64,000 nt of DNA from Dirofilaria immitis. Lineage: Eukaryota > Nematoda > Chromadorea > Rhabditida > Onchocercidae. Shown here piece after piece: positions 38,561 through 50,809 of the stretch; the stretch's first letter is position 1, and the number at the start of each line of letters is the position of its first letter. Where the stretch lies: NCBI GenBank assembly GCA_024305405.1, contig JAKNDB010000088.1, forward strand, positions 2,932,001 through 2,996,000. Direction: 5' to 3'. The position numbers and the translations under genes were made by a program. The notes beneath the pieces were generated by a model that saw only the letters and a list, made by a program, of their open reading frames with translations, did not search any database and was not told where the DNA came from.

Positions 38561-41100
38561 ATATGTAACTAATTATGTTGATTACAACTAATTACATTTT
38601 TTTCGGTCTGACCGACAAGGACTGGCTATGTTTAAAGCTTACATAATTAAGCATCTGGCATTCAGATAAATGATAAAGTAATTGATATAATGATATATCG
38701 CTGTCACATTAACTGGTCATTAAAAACAAATGACAGAGGCTCTGAGTATGTAGAATTATAAAGTTCAAATAACTGAAGATGCTTGATTATCAAATTTGAA
38801 ATGTTATATATTCCTCTGATTTTTGGATTTCATATAAAAAATAATGAATAACGATCCTACAGTTGGATTTCATCAATGCATACTATTTACTGCACTATAT
38901 GGAATTCAAGAATTTGCTTCTTCAGCAGAAGGTACCAATCATAAAAAGGATTTAAATTTTGAATTTCGCCTTCGTATCTATTATACAATAGTAAAGATTG
39001 AATTAAAAATTGTGGGATCTTTGGAAAAGATAGACTTCATCATAATTATTGAAAACTGTATACATTTTGCAGTTTGATGCAAGATTAACATATGTTTAGC
39101 CATTTGAAAGTATTAGTATTACCAAATCTTACATATTAATGCTATTTGTATGTTTAAATCCCATAATTTAAAAATTTATCATTATTTCATTACTCTTTTT
39201 TTTTTTTTTTTTTGTATATTTTCCTTCTTCTTGATTGAATTGCGCTTTCATGAAGTTGTTTCTATCCTTTTATTTTATAAATTATGCCAATATATAGAAT
39301 CCTTCATCCGTTCCAAATAACCGAATCGCAAGCTCTATTTCCCGGCATACTTTGAAGTAGGAAGAAGGAAAGAAATTAATTTATTGTATACGCTGCTCCA
39401 TCAACTTTCTATGGTGTTTTCAGCATCGGTCATTTAAATCGTTAATATAAACATTCAAAGATATAATTTGACCCAAATATAATAAATGCTATCGAACTAG
39501 TGCTCCAATTGATATGAACAGCATAAGAATCATCGAAATTATTCTCAGTTTCAGAAAGTGATACCACTTTAGTAAGTGTTAATCTCAAATGGTGATGATC
39601 TGATAACGTGGCAAGTTTTGATATTGATAATTCCATAAGCCCATAGATTTCCTCGTCTTCTCTTTAAAGTATTCCTCTCGAATTAATCTTTCCACATTGC
39701 GTAGAAGAAATTTCATCTCAATATAGCTTATACTCAAAATGACGCAAGTTGATATGTATGCTTATTAGTTGCCAAAATGATTTCAAAATTTTAAGTATCA
39801 ATCAAACTATTCCAGCATTAAAATATTGGTTGTAACTCTTTAATATTACTTAACATGGTATCTTATCAAATCCTTACAAGACTTTCGACTATATAAAATT
39901 TAATGTTTTCTTTATTTTTTTTTAAATAAAATTGAGTATTAAAAATCCAATGAATTATTACCCGAAAACCGGGGACTGTTTAAAATATTTGCATTATTTT
40001 TTCTTTATTTATTCCACTGATTTAATAATCCATTTCACCTATAAATATTTCAACAGACAAGGGAATTCGAGAATATTATAACAACTAGATATTTGATTGA
40101 TTGAGTAGATATGACTTTAAAAACTGAACTTGAATTCAATGGAAGAAAACCATACAGGCGTAATTAGTATTATGTTATCAGTTACTTAAACTTGGCGACA
40201 TATAATAGTATAAGCAAAAACTTTTACTTGAAATGTTTCCCAAGCAAACGACGCATTTTGTGAATATTTTTTCACCATCTCACTGTTTAAAGTTAATGAT
40301 GGTCAAACATAAAGAATACAGTGATCCATCAAAGTGTAGATATCTGCTTATTGCGTTTCATTACGCATTATAGTATCATATTTTTGATGTAACTATTAAG
40401 AAATTTTATAGCACATAAATTTTGCTTGAGTATCAAACTTACATCAATTCGTTACTTTATGAATTAAAAAATTGTAATGATTGTTTACTGCATCTATAAA
40501 AATAGCAAGAAGCAATTGAGTTTCCAAAAATGAATCATTCTTACAAATAAATTAAAATGATATAAAAATATCGGTTAATAAATCAAAATTTTACAGTCCT
40601 AACTGCGAAAAACATCTATCAGACAGATTAAAGTGATTATCGATGTCGAAACGTTCAGTGGATGCTATTCAATATTCGAAAGGCGCAAAAATATAATTAA
40701 ACAAGGCGTTCCAATTTATCGATAAAGAATCATTCTGTCGTGCTACTCAATCAAATGGTATTTTCAATTTAAATTACACTTCCTTTGATTTTATCCTAAT
40801 GAATTAAGATAAATAAAGCGATTCTATTTGAGAGTTCGTCTTCGATTTTTCGTGACATAGTAAAAGAATTTTTGGTCACCGCAACATATACATATTACAT
40901 TTGTTGAATATATATTTATTTATCTCTTCCCATATTATTGTTTATGTATAGAGTTATCTACTTGTACTGACTGTTTCGTCATCATAACTTTTTTTCCATT
41001 GATTTATCAATGAGCGACTAAATGTTGATCCCAAAGCGGTCGTAAAACAAATGTTTGCGAACAACAGTTTTAATATTACAAATAAAATGGTAAACTTGGT
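38561..41100. other. Intergenic DNA upstream of the MLT-10-like gene
   Basis: No gene supported. Open frames at 38844-39077 (+) and 39442-39636 (-) lack splice context or recognisable motifs. Confidence 0.4.
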
Positions 41101-41111
41101 TAATTTTGCAG

Positions 41112-41213
41112 GATTTTCTGGTCTTAATTACAGTTATTCATATATTGCCAAATGAGAAATCACAAGCAATACAAAGCGATACTGGCTGTGATATGGATTG
41201 CTTGTAAGTTGGA
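41112..41213 (+). CDS. Possible signal-peptide exon of the MLT-10-like gene
   Basis: Bounded by TTTTGCAG and the donor GTAAGT. Reads DFLVLITVIHILPNEKSQA, a secretory-leader-like hydrophobic run, then IQSDTGCDMDC. The moulting family is secreted, so an exon like this is expected upstream of 41911. However it ends in phase 2 while the exon at 41911 needs phase 1, and no start codon lies in the exon (an ATG 24 nt upstream would need a 22-nt intron). Assignment is tentative. Confidence 0.4.
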
Positions 41214-41319
41214 ATTCGTTTGAATACTTTATACAAAAGTAAAATTTGTTTAGGAAAAAAACTTACTCTTTTCTTCCTTTACAAAATTGAAGGAAAGGTT
41301 CCTGTTCTTTGTTTATGGT

Positions 41320-41830
41320 TGTTCTTGCTATTGTAACTCGAATAGATTAATAATAGGCTTTATTGGGTTCTAGAATGCTATAATACTGTATTTACACAGT
41401 AATATAAGTTGAACAAGGTTATGAATAAAAACAATGATATGAATAATGCACCGTAAAAGAAGAAGAAATATCACCAGTCGTTTGAATGTTAGCAGGATGT
41501 CGTAAATCTTCTTTTATTGCTCTCATTCTTTTTCCGCTTTACTGCTTGCTTCTCATTATCACTTGATCTTTATTCCTTCGAATTGTCCTGTTGGACTATT
41601 TCAGGCACTTGCTGAATCCGAATGCTGTAGTGAATCGAAATGATTGAACTGATACACTAATACCTTGAATCGAAATTTATTCCTTTTAAAGCCTTTGATT
41701 CTCACCCCCTTTCATCCTATTTGTTCTTTTGATGTCACTCATATAATTATTAAATCCTTTAATTTTATTAACGTCTTTCATTTAATCTTTTGATATATAC
41801 AATTAATACGGCTTTCGCCGATAAAACTTG
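41320..41830 (-). repeat. Dispersed repeat family, copy B
   Basis: Partner of copy A at 32280-32885; see shared blocks there. It lies inside what would be the first intron of the MLT-10-like gene, in opposite orientation, so insertion into the gene is likely if the upstream exon belongs to it. Confidence 0.6.
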
Positions 41831-41910
41831 AGAAACATGTTTTCATTAACATATGACTTCACATTGCTATTATGATATTTTCATATATACTTTATCATTC
41901 ACCTCTTTAG

Positions 41911-44900
41911 GCATTTCTATTGCTCCGGTTTCAAGTTCTCTCCAATACACACGAGAAACAATGCCTGGTGCACAATACTATGATGGTAAAAAGTTAAATA
42001 TACCAATATCAAAGGAAGCCGGAATTAAACTAGTTGAACGATGGATTCATCAAGGAATTAGTAGCATCATGGCTTGTATTGCTACTCAGTAGTCAGTCTT
42101 TAGTTAGCTTTCAAGGGATTCATTAAACCTGCGGGTGATAGAGAACACAACATTTGTGTAACAGTTGGATCGATTTTATATTTTTAAAAAAGTTATAATT
42201 TTTCCTATTGCAGTTACATCTTCGAAAAATTTCATTTAAATAAATGTGAATAATGCAAAAGAAACGGTAATTCAACGCTAAAAAAAGTTTGCTTTAGTCT
42301 AAATAAATTGAACGAATATGAACGGAGTCGACTTCAAAAGTGTTCAAGTGCTGCCGAAGATATTCATGAACAGGCACGATGTTTAGTTCGAGCCATTGAT
42401 GCAAAACCTAAACAGATAGATCCTACAAGAAGTAGGTGAAGTTTCCACTTCTGAAAATATATTAGTAGTTTCACTTTTTCACCTCTTCTTTCGCTCCTTT
42501 GAAAAGATGACGGAAAACTGTTATACAGTTGCTTGAATATTCAGAAATTTAGCAGATTAAAACAAAAGCATATATTGCATACACTTATATCAGTATTATA
42601 TGCATACATGGCGTTAATAATTTATCACATCTCGGATAAACTAACACTTAAAATATTACCATAATAATTACTTAATTTGATACTTGACTAAGTTGTTTAA
42701 TTGATGCTTATATCATCTTTCTGTAGCTTATAATATACAAAAGCTGCAAAAATTATTGGATCGGAAGCAGAAGACAGTCGACACTCTAATTCAATCTGAA
42801 TCACATTATGATAATGTGGAGTCAGGTATAAAAATGAAACAAGTAGAATTTCGCACGCGACGAAGTGTAATCAATCGACGCAACTATAAGTTACATACCG
42901 AATATGAGAATTTGACACCTTTTGGAATTCTCGGCAAACACTTGTCAAAGATGACAAAAATTGTCAAAAATAAGAATCCGAATTCATCGTCAGTTTTATT
43001 TTTAAATGTATATATATATATATATCATAACTTTTCATTACAAAATGTATCAAAGAATGAAATTGTTCAAAAGGCGATATAGGAAATGAAATTGAAGTGA
43101 TCTAGATTGCTGCATATATCTACATAAATTCATTTTACGAATCAAATTTTTGCACCACCTTAAAAAATAATAAAAATGACATGATATATTTAAGATGGAA
43201 AAAAATGCTATACGATATTGAAAACATTAAACGACAACAAGAAAAAATGAACAATTAAGAAAGCGATTTTCACTGAATCAGTATTTTGGAAATGTGGAAC
43301 CAAAGCTAAAAGCAGTAAGTATTTTTTAAAAAATTCTCTATCCCATTCAATAATTTTGGCGAATTATTGATTATATCTTTCTTATTAAAAAAAAAAAAAC
43401 TAATCACTTCCTGTTCTTACTGTTGCGATGAATTCTACAGTATACAATGGCTCGGTCAACGTTTAGCTGCAAGAATTAATAAATGAATTATTCTTTTAGA
43501 ATGAAAAAAATTTACTGAAGGAATTAAGCATATCAGATCATGCCTTGCAAGGGTTGGGTAAAAATAATGTGAAAACAAAAAAACTTTGGAAATCGCTCAA
43601 CTCGTTCGACGAGCAATTAAACTTGCGATGGTTCTCAGTGGTGCTAATAGTACTGAGTTGGAAAATAAGACGCTTAGATTTGGTTCACCGCGTCTACTAT
43701 CAATGGCACCTGATGATGCTAAGGATCAGATAAGTCATTAATTCTTAATGTTTATTGCTATAAATATGGATTTTAGGAAAATATATGATGTTTGTTGAAA
43801 GTAAACTAAATTATTTGAATGTCTTCTGATATTTATGATTCTATCTTTTCGCAGTGCTCACTATTTGTAATTCTATGTTTTTGAATGGGTTATCCTTCAC
43901 TTTTTTATTACAAAATGTTGCTATTTGAAAATTTTAAATTTAACTTGGAAAAAATTGATAAAACTTTTCTTTCAGATCACCATTTTATCTCCTTCGTTTC
44001 TCAGTATGCACGATAAAGGTGAAGGCTTAGAGGCACTAACCAGTATTCCGAAATTGATGAAAATTGCCGGTAACAGAGATTATGAGGAATGGCTAAATTT
44101 CATTATAGAAGCGTCCGGCACAACTGACGCAATAGATAAACTAAAAGTTCGGATATCTTCATGAATTTTCTTATTTTTTTGAAACTTCCAATTAAATATA
44201 AATTCGACATAACGACTTTTTGAAAAATAATTCAGGAAAAGCAAGAATTGGACTGGATACCACCTGCTTATAAATCAATGCCACGTGGAATTGATGGTCA
44301 GCCATTGTATTTTACTAAAGAAAATGTAACAGAAATTGATCCAGAATTGGCCAGAAAAGTGGAGCTTTTCGAAAACTTAACATATTCTCTTACACAGAAA
44401 CAGGTTTGTTTGATTTTCTTATATTAGTATTGATAAATGATTCTTCAGCGCTTTAAACTGATGAGATAGATTTCAATTTAATATTAAAAAGGCCAATGAA
44501 CCTTTATATTTTGAAAATTATAGCATTTCTGATTTTGAAAACATTGCTGGAAACGGAATAAATTGCAGATTAGTGGAAGTTATTAATAATGAATAATTGT
44601 TTCCCATTCCATTTAATAATACAGAATTGATACAGATGGCGGAGTTCAATTCAACCGGATTCTCGATGATGACCCCAAAGCAGCTAATGATGTTCTATGG
44701 CCCACAGTCACCTTTAAATGACAGCAAATCGTTGAAGTTTTTCATGTCTTTAAATGAAGGTGATATGCATCGTCTTCTCATTAGTGATATTCGTAAAATG
44801 GCTGAGAAGCATTCTTCACTGAAAATACGCCAAAAACGGCAAAGCATACTTACTCCGTCAGCTTTCACTACCAGTGTTATTTCTCCAAGTGCGGGTGGTC

Positions 44901-45382
44901 TATCCGTTCTGTCACCTTCAGCATTTTCACTAACAGTTTTGTCTCCTTCAGTTGTAGGTCCTTCTATATTAAGTCCAGGTGCGTTCCTTGCTACAATACT
45001 GTCTCCAAATTTACTTAATCCTGCCGTCTTGTCACCAGTAGCATTTGCCGCTCTTATTCTATCACCATTTATCCTTAATCCTGGTGTTTTAAGTCCTGCT
45101 GCATTAGCACCGTCCGTATTATCGCCTAGCGCATTATCACCGGGTATTGTATCACCATCTATACTTTCTGCGGCTATTATGAGTCCATTTGCTTTAAATC
45201 CTTCCGTTTTTTCACCATCGGCACTTGGCGCTCTAGTCGCGAGCCCATTTGCCCTATCTCCATCTTGGTTTTCGCCATCTTATCTTAGTATGGTGCTTTT
45301 TTCACCAAGCGCTTTCTCACCCTCATTCAATTCAACCGGTAAAGGTGTTACAGTGTTATTTTCACCTAGTGTAGGAAGTTAA
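41911..45382 (+). CDS. MLT-10 (mlt-ten) family moulting protein
   Basis: MLT-10 family proteins are secreted, nematode-specific and needed for cuticle replacement. Exons inferred: 41911-42088 (KEAGIKLVERWIHQGISSI), 42298-42431, 42727-42988 (ENLTPFGILGKHLSKM), 43195-43314, 43500-43729 (LEIAQLVRRAIKLAMVLSG), 43976-44146 (ILSPSFLSMHDKGEGLEALT), 44236-44403 (GQPLYFTKENVTEIDPELAR) and 44636-45382. Phases agree at nearly all joints. The last exon has TGFSMMTPKQLMMFYGPQSP, a furin-like RQKR site, and then a 10-residue Ser-Pro repeat to the stop. Total about 670 codons. Oddities: two A-runs (43242-43247 and 43577-43583) are one base short for the conserved frame, and the donor at 43730 is AT, not GT. 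The family match is strong. Paralogue identity is not assigned. Confidence 0.85.
44849..45379 (+). repeat. Coding decapeptide repeat tail, 17 units plus 7 residues
   Basis: Every unit is exactly ten residues, with Ser-Pro at positions 2-3 and a hydrophobic residue at positions 1 and 10: LSPSAFSLTV, LSPGAFLATI, LSPNLLNPAV, LSPFILNPGV, MSPFALNPSV, FSPSALGALV, FSPSAFSPSF and so on. Unit 1 has TP for SP. Unit 17 (NSTGKGVTVL) has lost the motif and carries a glycosylation sequon. DNA-level identity between units is low, so the protein periodicity is under selection. Confidence 0.9.
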
Positions 45383-45910
45383 CTGTATATTCAAATATCT
45401 TCGAACATTCAGACATTATCGCCTTTTGAACATAATTTTTTAAAATTAAATCAAAAAAGAATACCGTTTATTTCTTACGTTTCTCGTCATTTTATTTCAA
45501 AGTGTGTATGGTTTCTTCCATAAACTATGTTATCTATTGCTCTCATCGATATAACTTTGTCACTGTAACGATACGGTTTATGACAAAGTACCTTAATTTC
45601 TTTTCCTAAGACTGTGACGAGTAGGTCATGCATTATGATTAAAAGTAACTCAGATAAAAAAAAATGTAACTCAATTTTGCAGAGGGGAAAATTTTAGAGT
45701 ATTTGGCATTTTGAATCTCTCCAAAGTAAATAGAGAATCAAAGGCAAAAACTGATGAAATACAATCATTTGGCATTCCAATGAATCTCGAAAATCATAAT
45801 TAAACTTTTTCAATCTGACATTTTTCACTAACATTAGGAAAGTGGAATACTATAAACAAATCTCTACATTTCCTGAATTCACATAGCATTCCCACTTAAT
45901 TTCGCAAAAA

Positions 45911-45998
45911 TCAATCAAATCGGTAAAAAAATCAGAGTCAAATCAATCAAATCGGTAAAAAAATCAGCAACAAATCAATCAAATTGGTGAAACTAAAA
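45911..45998. repeat. 32-bp tandem repeat, about 2.6 copies
   Basis: TCAATCAAATCGGTAAAAAA recurs at 45911, 45943 and 45975, the third with TTGGTGAAA. Confidence 0.85.
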
Positions 45999-47833
45999 AT
46001 GCAAATCGAAATGCGAAAAATTTCGTCTTCAAAATAATTTTCGAGATTAGATTGCGAGCACTATGTCATCAATATTATCCGTTGTTTGTATATGGAGATT
46101 TCTGTTCTACTTCATAAAGCAAAATTTATTCATTCCGAAATTCATTGCTTTGAAACCTCAAAATAAAATTATCACTGAGTTGTTTAGTGAAAATAATGGA
46201 GGCAGATTCCATCGATTCTGTTCTTCGATGCAAATTTTTCTTCCATTTTAAACCATTCAGATTTATGAGAAATTTTGGAAGCCTCTGCTCTTTACAATTG
46301 AAATTGAATGGCTTAAAGTGAAAAAGAATTCTACAACTTCGTTAAGCATCATAGTAGTCAGGTAAAAATATTGTTTGATATCAGCAATATTGATTACTTA
46401 GCGTTAAGTAAATTCTTGTTGTTTAAAATTATGTGCTTCTTACTATTCACTCGAAAAGTTGAATGATTAGAAGATTATGAATCAATAATTTATCTATCCA
46501 AAGTTCACGATAAAAAGAATACTAGGATGAAACATGGATAGTTCTTTTGTTCTGAATCCTATGATCGCTTTCATTAAAAATTTTTATAATATTTATCTGA
46601 TAATATTTTCAACAGGTATTTAAGAATTTTGATCTCGATCCCACATTTTGTTTCGCCGGTTGAACTATCTTCATTATCACAGTCTTATTCTACAGTTATT
46701 TTGAGTAGCAGAAGACAATTGTTACTATTAATCTGATCCTTGCAAACTTATACAAAATATATCACCAACACATTATTTTCCCCGGAAAGTGTAAATATGC
46801 ACCGGATATAACAATATATCGGTTTGCTGATAAAATTCGTAATACTAGTTGCAAGATCAGTCAGTTATTTAGACTTCCATTGATAAGATACCTATATTTC
46901 ATTCAAGAAGACAATTCGATTAGCTAAGGATGTTATATATTTGTTTACTTTTATGTTTTATTTCTCTTTCAATCGTGCATAATAAAAATTAATGGTCTTA
47001 GAAACTTATCAAAATACTCTTAAATTCATTGAAAATTGAATGATTTAAACAATTGATATGAAAAATGATGGAATGTATTGATATAATAAGGTATGAGTTT
47101 CAAAGGAATTGCTAACTACACGAAATATACTGAACTGAGATAAACTAGCAGTATAGGTCATTAACAATTCCTATATTATTTGCATTTGCTTGATATTAAA
47201 AACAATTTTTGCATTTTATTTCAAACTTGGCTATTATATAAGCCGAATAAGATACAGCTTGAGCTGATCTTTTGGCAACTTCTTCATGACAACTAGCTTT
47301 TAAGAGCATTCATAAAATCTTGAAAAAATAATCCATCATATACTTCTAAGATATTATTGATTGATAATTAAAAAGTTGAAAAGAGTAGAGATGAGGAAAA
47401 AATCTGAACTATATGAATAGATAGAATAACAGCTCGAGTTCTATAAATTAAGATATCATTTTTCTTAATGAGCTCTATAAATTATCATCTTTCCTGATTA
47501 TCATATGATAGTTCCATTAGCAAATTTTTGAATTTGATGATAGCTTTGATAGCCTACCATATGGATCGTATAAAGATTAAACAAATGATGCTGCGATTTA
47601 TCATGATGAAATGTTGTAGTGATGAATGATGATAGATTTATGTTTTGTTTTCATTTAATTCATAAATGTTTTCCAAAGTTATTTCACAAAAGCAAATTTT
47701 TCATTTTCAATTTTAATTTGAGTTATTTGAAATAATAATTCTTGACTTTTATGTTATCTTTTAGAGATTTGGTCTTCTCAACGTATATTTTGCATCGCCA
47801 TTTCGTTTCTTATTATTTTCAAACCGAATAGTA

Positions 47834-47947
47834 TTTCGTAGCCTGTAATATTTTATGACCAGGCCATATTTCGTAGCCTGTAATATTTTATGACCAGGCC
47901 ATATTTCGTAGCCTGTAATATTTTATGATCAGGCCATATTTCGTAAT
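47834..47947. repeat. 35-bp tandem repeat, 3.2 copies
   Basis: ATTTCGTAGCCTGTAATATT followed by TTATGACCAGGCCAT; the third copy has one change (GATCAG for GACCAG), then a partial fourth copy. Confidence 0.92.
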
Positions 47948-50765
47948 TGTCAGATGGTATTTCACACTTTATGCGATATACTTTAAGAATTATATTTTTA
48001 TTATTTCTTGTTAATTTGATTTATTTCTGCAATCCGATTTTTTATCCTTTGATGATTTCTTCAATCCATTTCATAATTCTTCATTTTAAAATATATTAGT
48101 AATCATTTTGTCAATTTAAAAGTAATTGAATAATTGAATTTTATTGTGAGAAATAAATATTTTAATTTCGCACCAAAGATTTCTTAATATGCTGCTTGGA
48201 CAAACCGAGCTATCCAATCATTCAGTTCATTAAGTTAAATTTATTCCATGAAAATGGAAGAAAGAAATCGTACCATTTCAAAATATGTTATGAAAATAAG
48301 GTAGGCAGCTGCAAGTTCATACAATGCTATTGCCAAGTATTATTTCAAATTATTCTTTGAGATGTAAAATTAGGAAACTTGCTCTTTATTGGCTTTTTGT
48401 CGAATATTGAAGGTAATATTATGAAGTTTAATTTGAAATAATAAGTTGAAAGTGACCTAGAAAATGATGTGGGCTATTTTTCTTTCCACATCAGCTTTGC
48501 TTACTATTTAATTTAACATGAGCAATTTTTTTCGATTCTGAAAGGCTATTTCTAAAAGTCCCGAAGTTTTTGTTGCTTTTTTAATCAAAGTATGAATATC
48601 TTAGCGAAAATCATAGATTGATTGTACAAAGTTTACAAAACTTATGATACATTTGCGAAGGCTAAGAATAGTCAAAAATGAATCAAAAAAATCGATCCAT
48701 ATTTTTCAAGTTTACATTTGCATTATTCGAGTAATTCGATATAGTTGAATGAATAAAACCTTCTTTTACCTACTGCCATCCTTTTCAAATATCTCATTAA
48801 TTCATTTCCATCATTCGAATCATTTGTTAAATCCAATTCAGTAGCTTTCCAAGCTCTTTTTAAATTTGGGGTGACTCCGATGCATTGAATCCGAATCCTT
48901 CTATTCGACCTGATGTACTGCTTAAAACTTCCGAAAAAGTTTCTAGTTGCTTGAATACTAGCCTTTCATTACCATTCTCATGATATTATCAAGGACTTTT
49001 TGCTCATTTAAATAAAATGTATATTACCTTATTGAATTAAAAATTAAACGAAACTTAGTATCAATTCTTAAGCCTGGATAATCGATAAAATGAGCATATT
49101 TTTGTTTTCATTTCATTTGGAATACTCAACTGTGATTTCAGATTTGAAACCGAAATGAAGAATCATAACATATTGGTTCTGCTTCATATTTGCACTTTAT
49201 TTTACAACAACTTCTTGAATGCTTCCAAATGAAATGAATATAAAAATACATTGAATTTATAAAGGATTTCTTGATGATGATACGCATGTATAAATGTTAA
49301 CATTTATTTTATCATAAATACTTGAAGTCAACAATATTTATTTTGTGTTAAACATGTAACATTTCCTTTTCGTCAATCTTACGTTTGATATATCTATTTA
49401 AAGATTCAAATGGGTACCTAAATTATATTATTCTTATATCAATTCTCTGTTCCCGGAGATATCACTTCATTATAATTTCTTATCTTACATATGCTACAAT
49501 TTACAAATACTATTTCATTACTACAGGAGACTCGCAATGCAGGAAGTAGAATGGATGTGACAAATTATTTCAAACTTTAGAAAAGCTACTCATATTGTTT
49601 TCCTCTCAATGCAAATATGGATATTGTTCTAAATAAAATCTATTATTCTATTAGGATCAAATCTTTCTTTAATTATGAAGTTCTTATTTAATGTTTTACT
49701 TAACCATGATATTCATTTATAGAAGCATATTTAACCTTTTCTTTTTTTTACTTTATCCTTTATTTTGCGCATTTATATTTATTAACAAATTTTTTATTTC
49801 ACAAACAAATCTTTACGAAATGTTCGAAAAATATTAAATTTTTATTTCATATAGTTTCATCTAAAAAGGTAATTAAATATAGCACAGCAAATATCTATTT
49901 ATTTTTTTATTTACTTTTTTATTTACAACTTCCCTTTATTTATATAATTTTTTTTTTTTTGAATCTAAATGATTCAGCGATACAATCCAAATAAAGTCAT
50001 ATTCATACTGTTAAAAATGTTAATAACAATTTGAGCGATTCTTAAATGTTAAATATTTCAAATAAGCTCTTTACATATTTTATTCGTTTTTTATAGCTTT
50101 AATTTTCATATTTGTGCTCATATTATAAGTGTACTTACATCTCAAACATTTATTCAAAAATTTGTAATTTTTTAAAAATTTTTAATTTAATAAAAATTAT
50201 TTATTATGTTTTTTTCTTTAAATAATTAATGGAATAATAAGCTCCATTTATTTTTTTTTTTTTTCATATACATTGTCAATAAATTAAATTATATGTCATT
50301 AAGCATCATATTTAATGGTTTATTTAAATTGTAAAGTTAAGGCAACATTTGATGATCGCCAACTTACAACTTGAATGTTACAGACTATAATTTATTTGTA
50401 AATTCTAAGCAAATATTCTAACCAAAACAGGAAATTACGAATGTTAAATTTGATTACAGTTTCGAATGAAATATTTTATCTCTTGAATTATTTTTTCAAA
50501 TATAAATACTTCATCGAGAATATTTTGTAAAAAAAATTCGAATATTATTAAGCGAACGATAAGATTTTGTAGTTCCGTTTCTTTGACAAAGATTAGATTC
50601 ATTAATTGTTAGATGTATTATATCATCCATTGATTATCGAAATTAAACTTTCTTAGGAAAGTTTGAAATCATTTAACTTTCCATTGATATAATACATATA
50701 AAGTCTTATGTAATTTTATTAAAAATATATTTTGTGACTGTTAAGCGGAATATGCATGTTGATAT

Positions 50766-50809
50766 CATAATCATCTTTATACTTTATCATAATCATCTTT
50801 ATACTTTAC
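50766..50809. repeat. 22-bp tandem duplication
   Basis: ATAATCATCTTTATACTTTA occurs twice in direct succession. Confidence 0.85.

Noticed and set aside
38844..39077. 77-codon plus-strand frame (VGFHQCILFTALYG)
   Set aside because: No acceptor or donor in phase and no family recognised; insufficient support.
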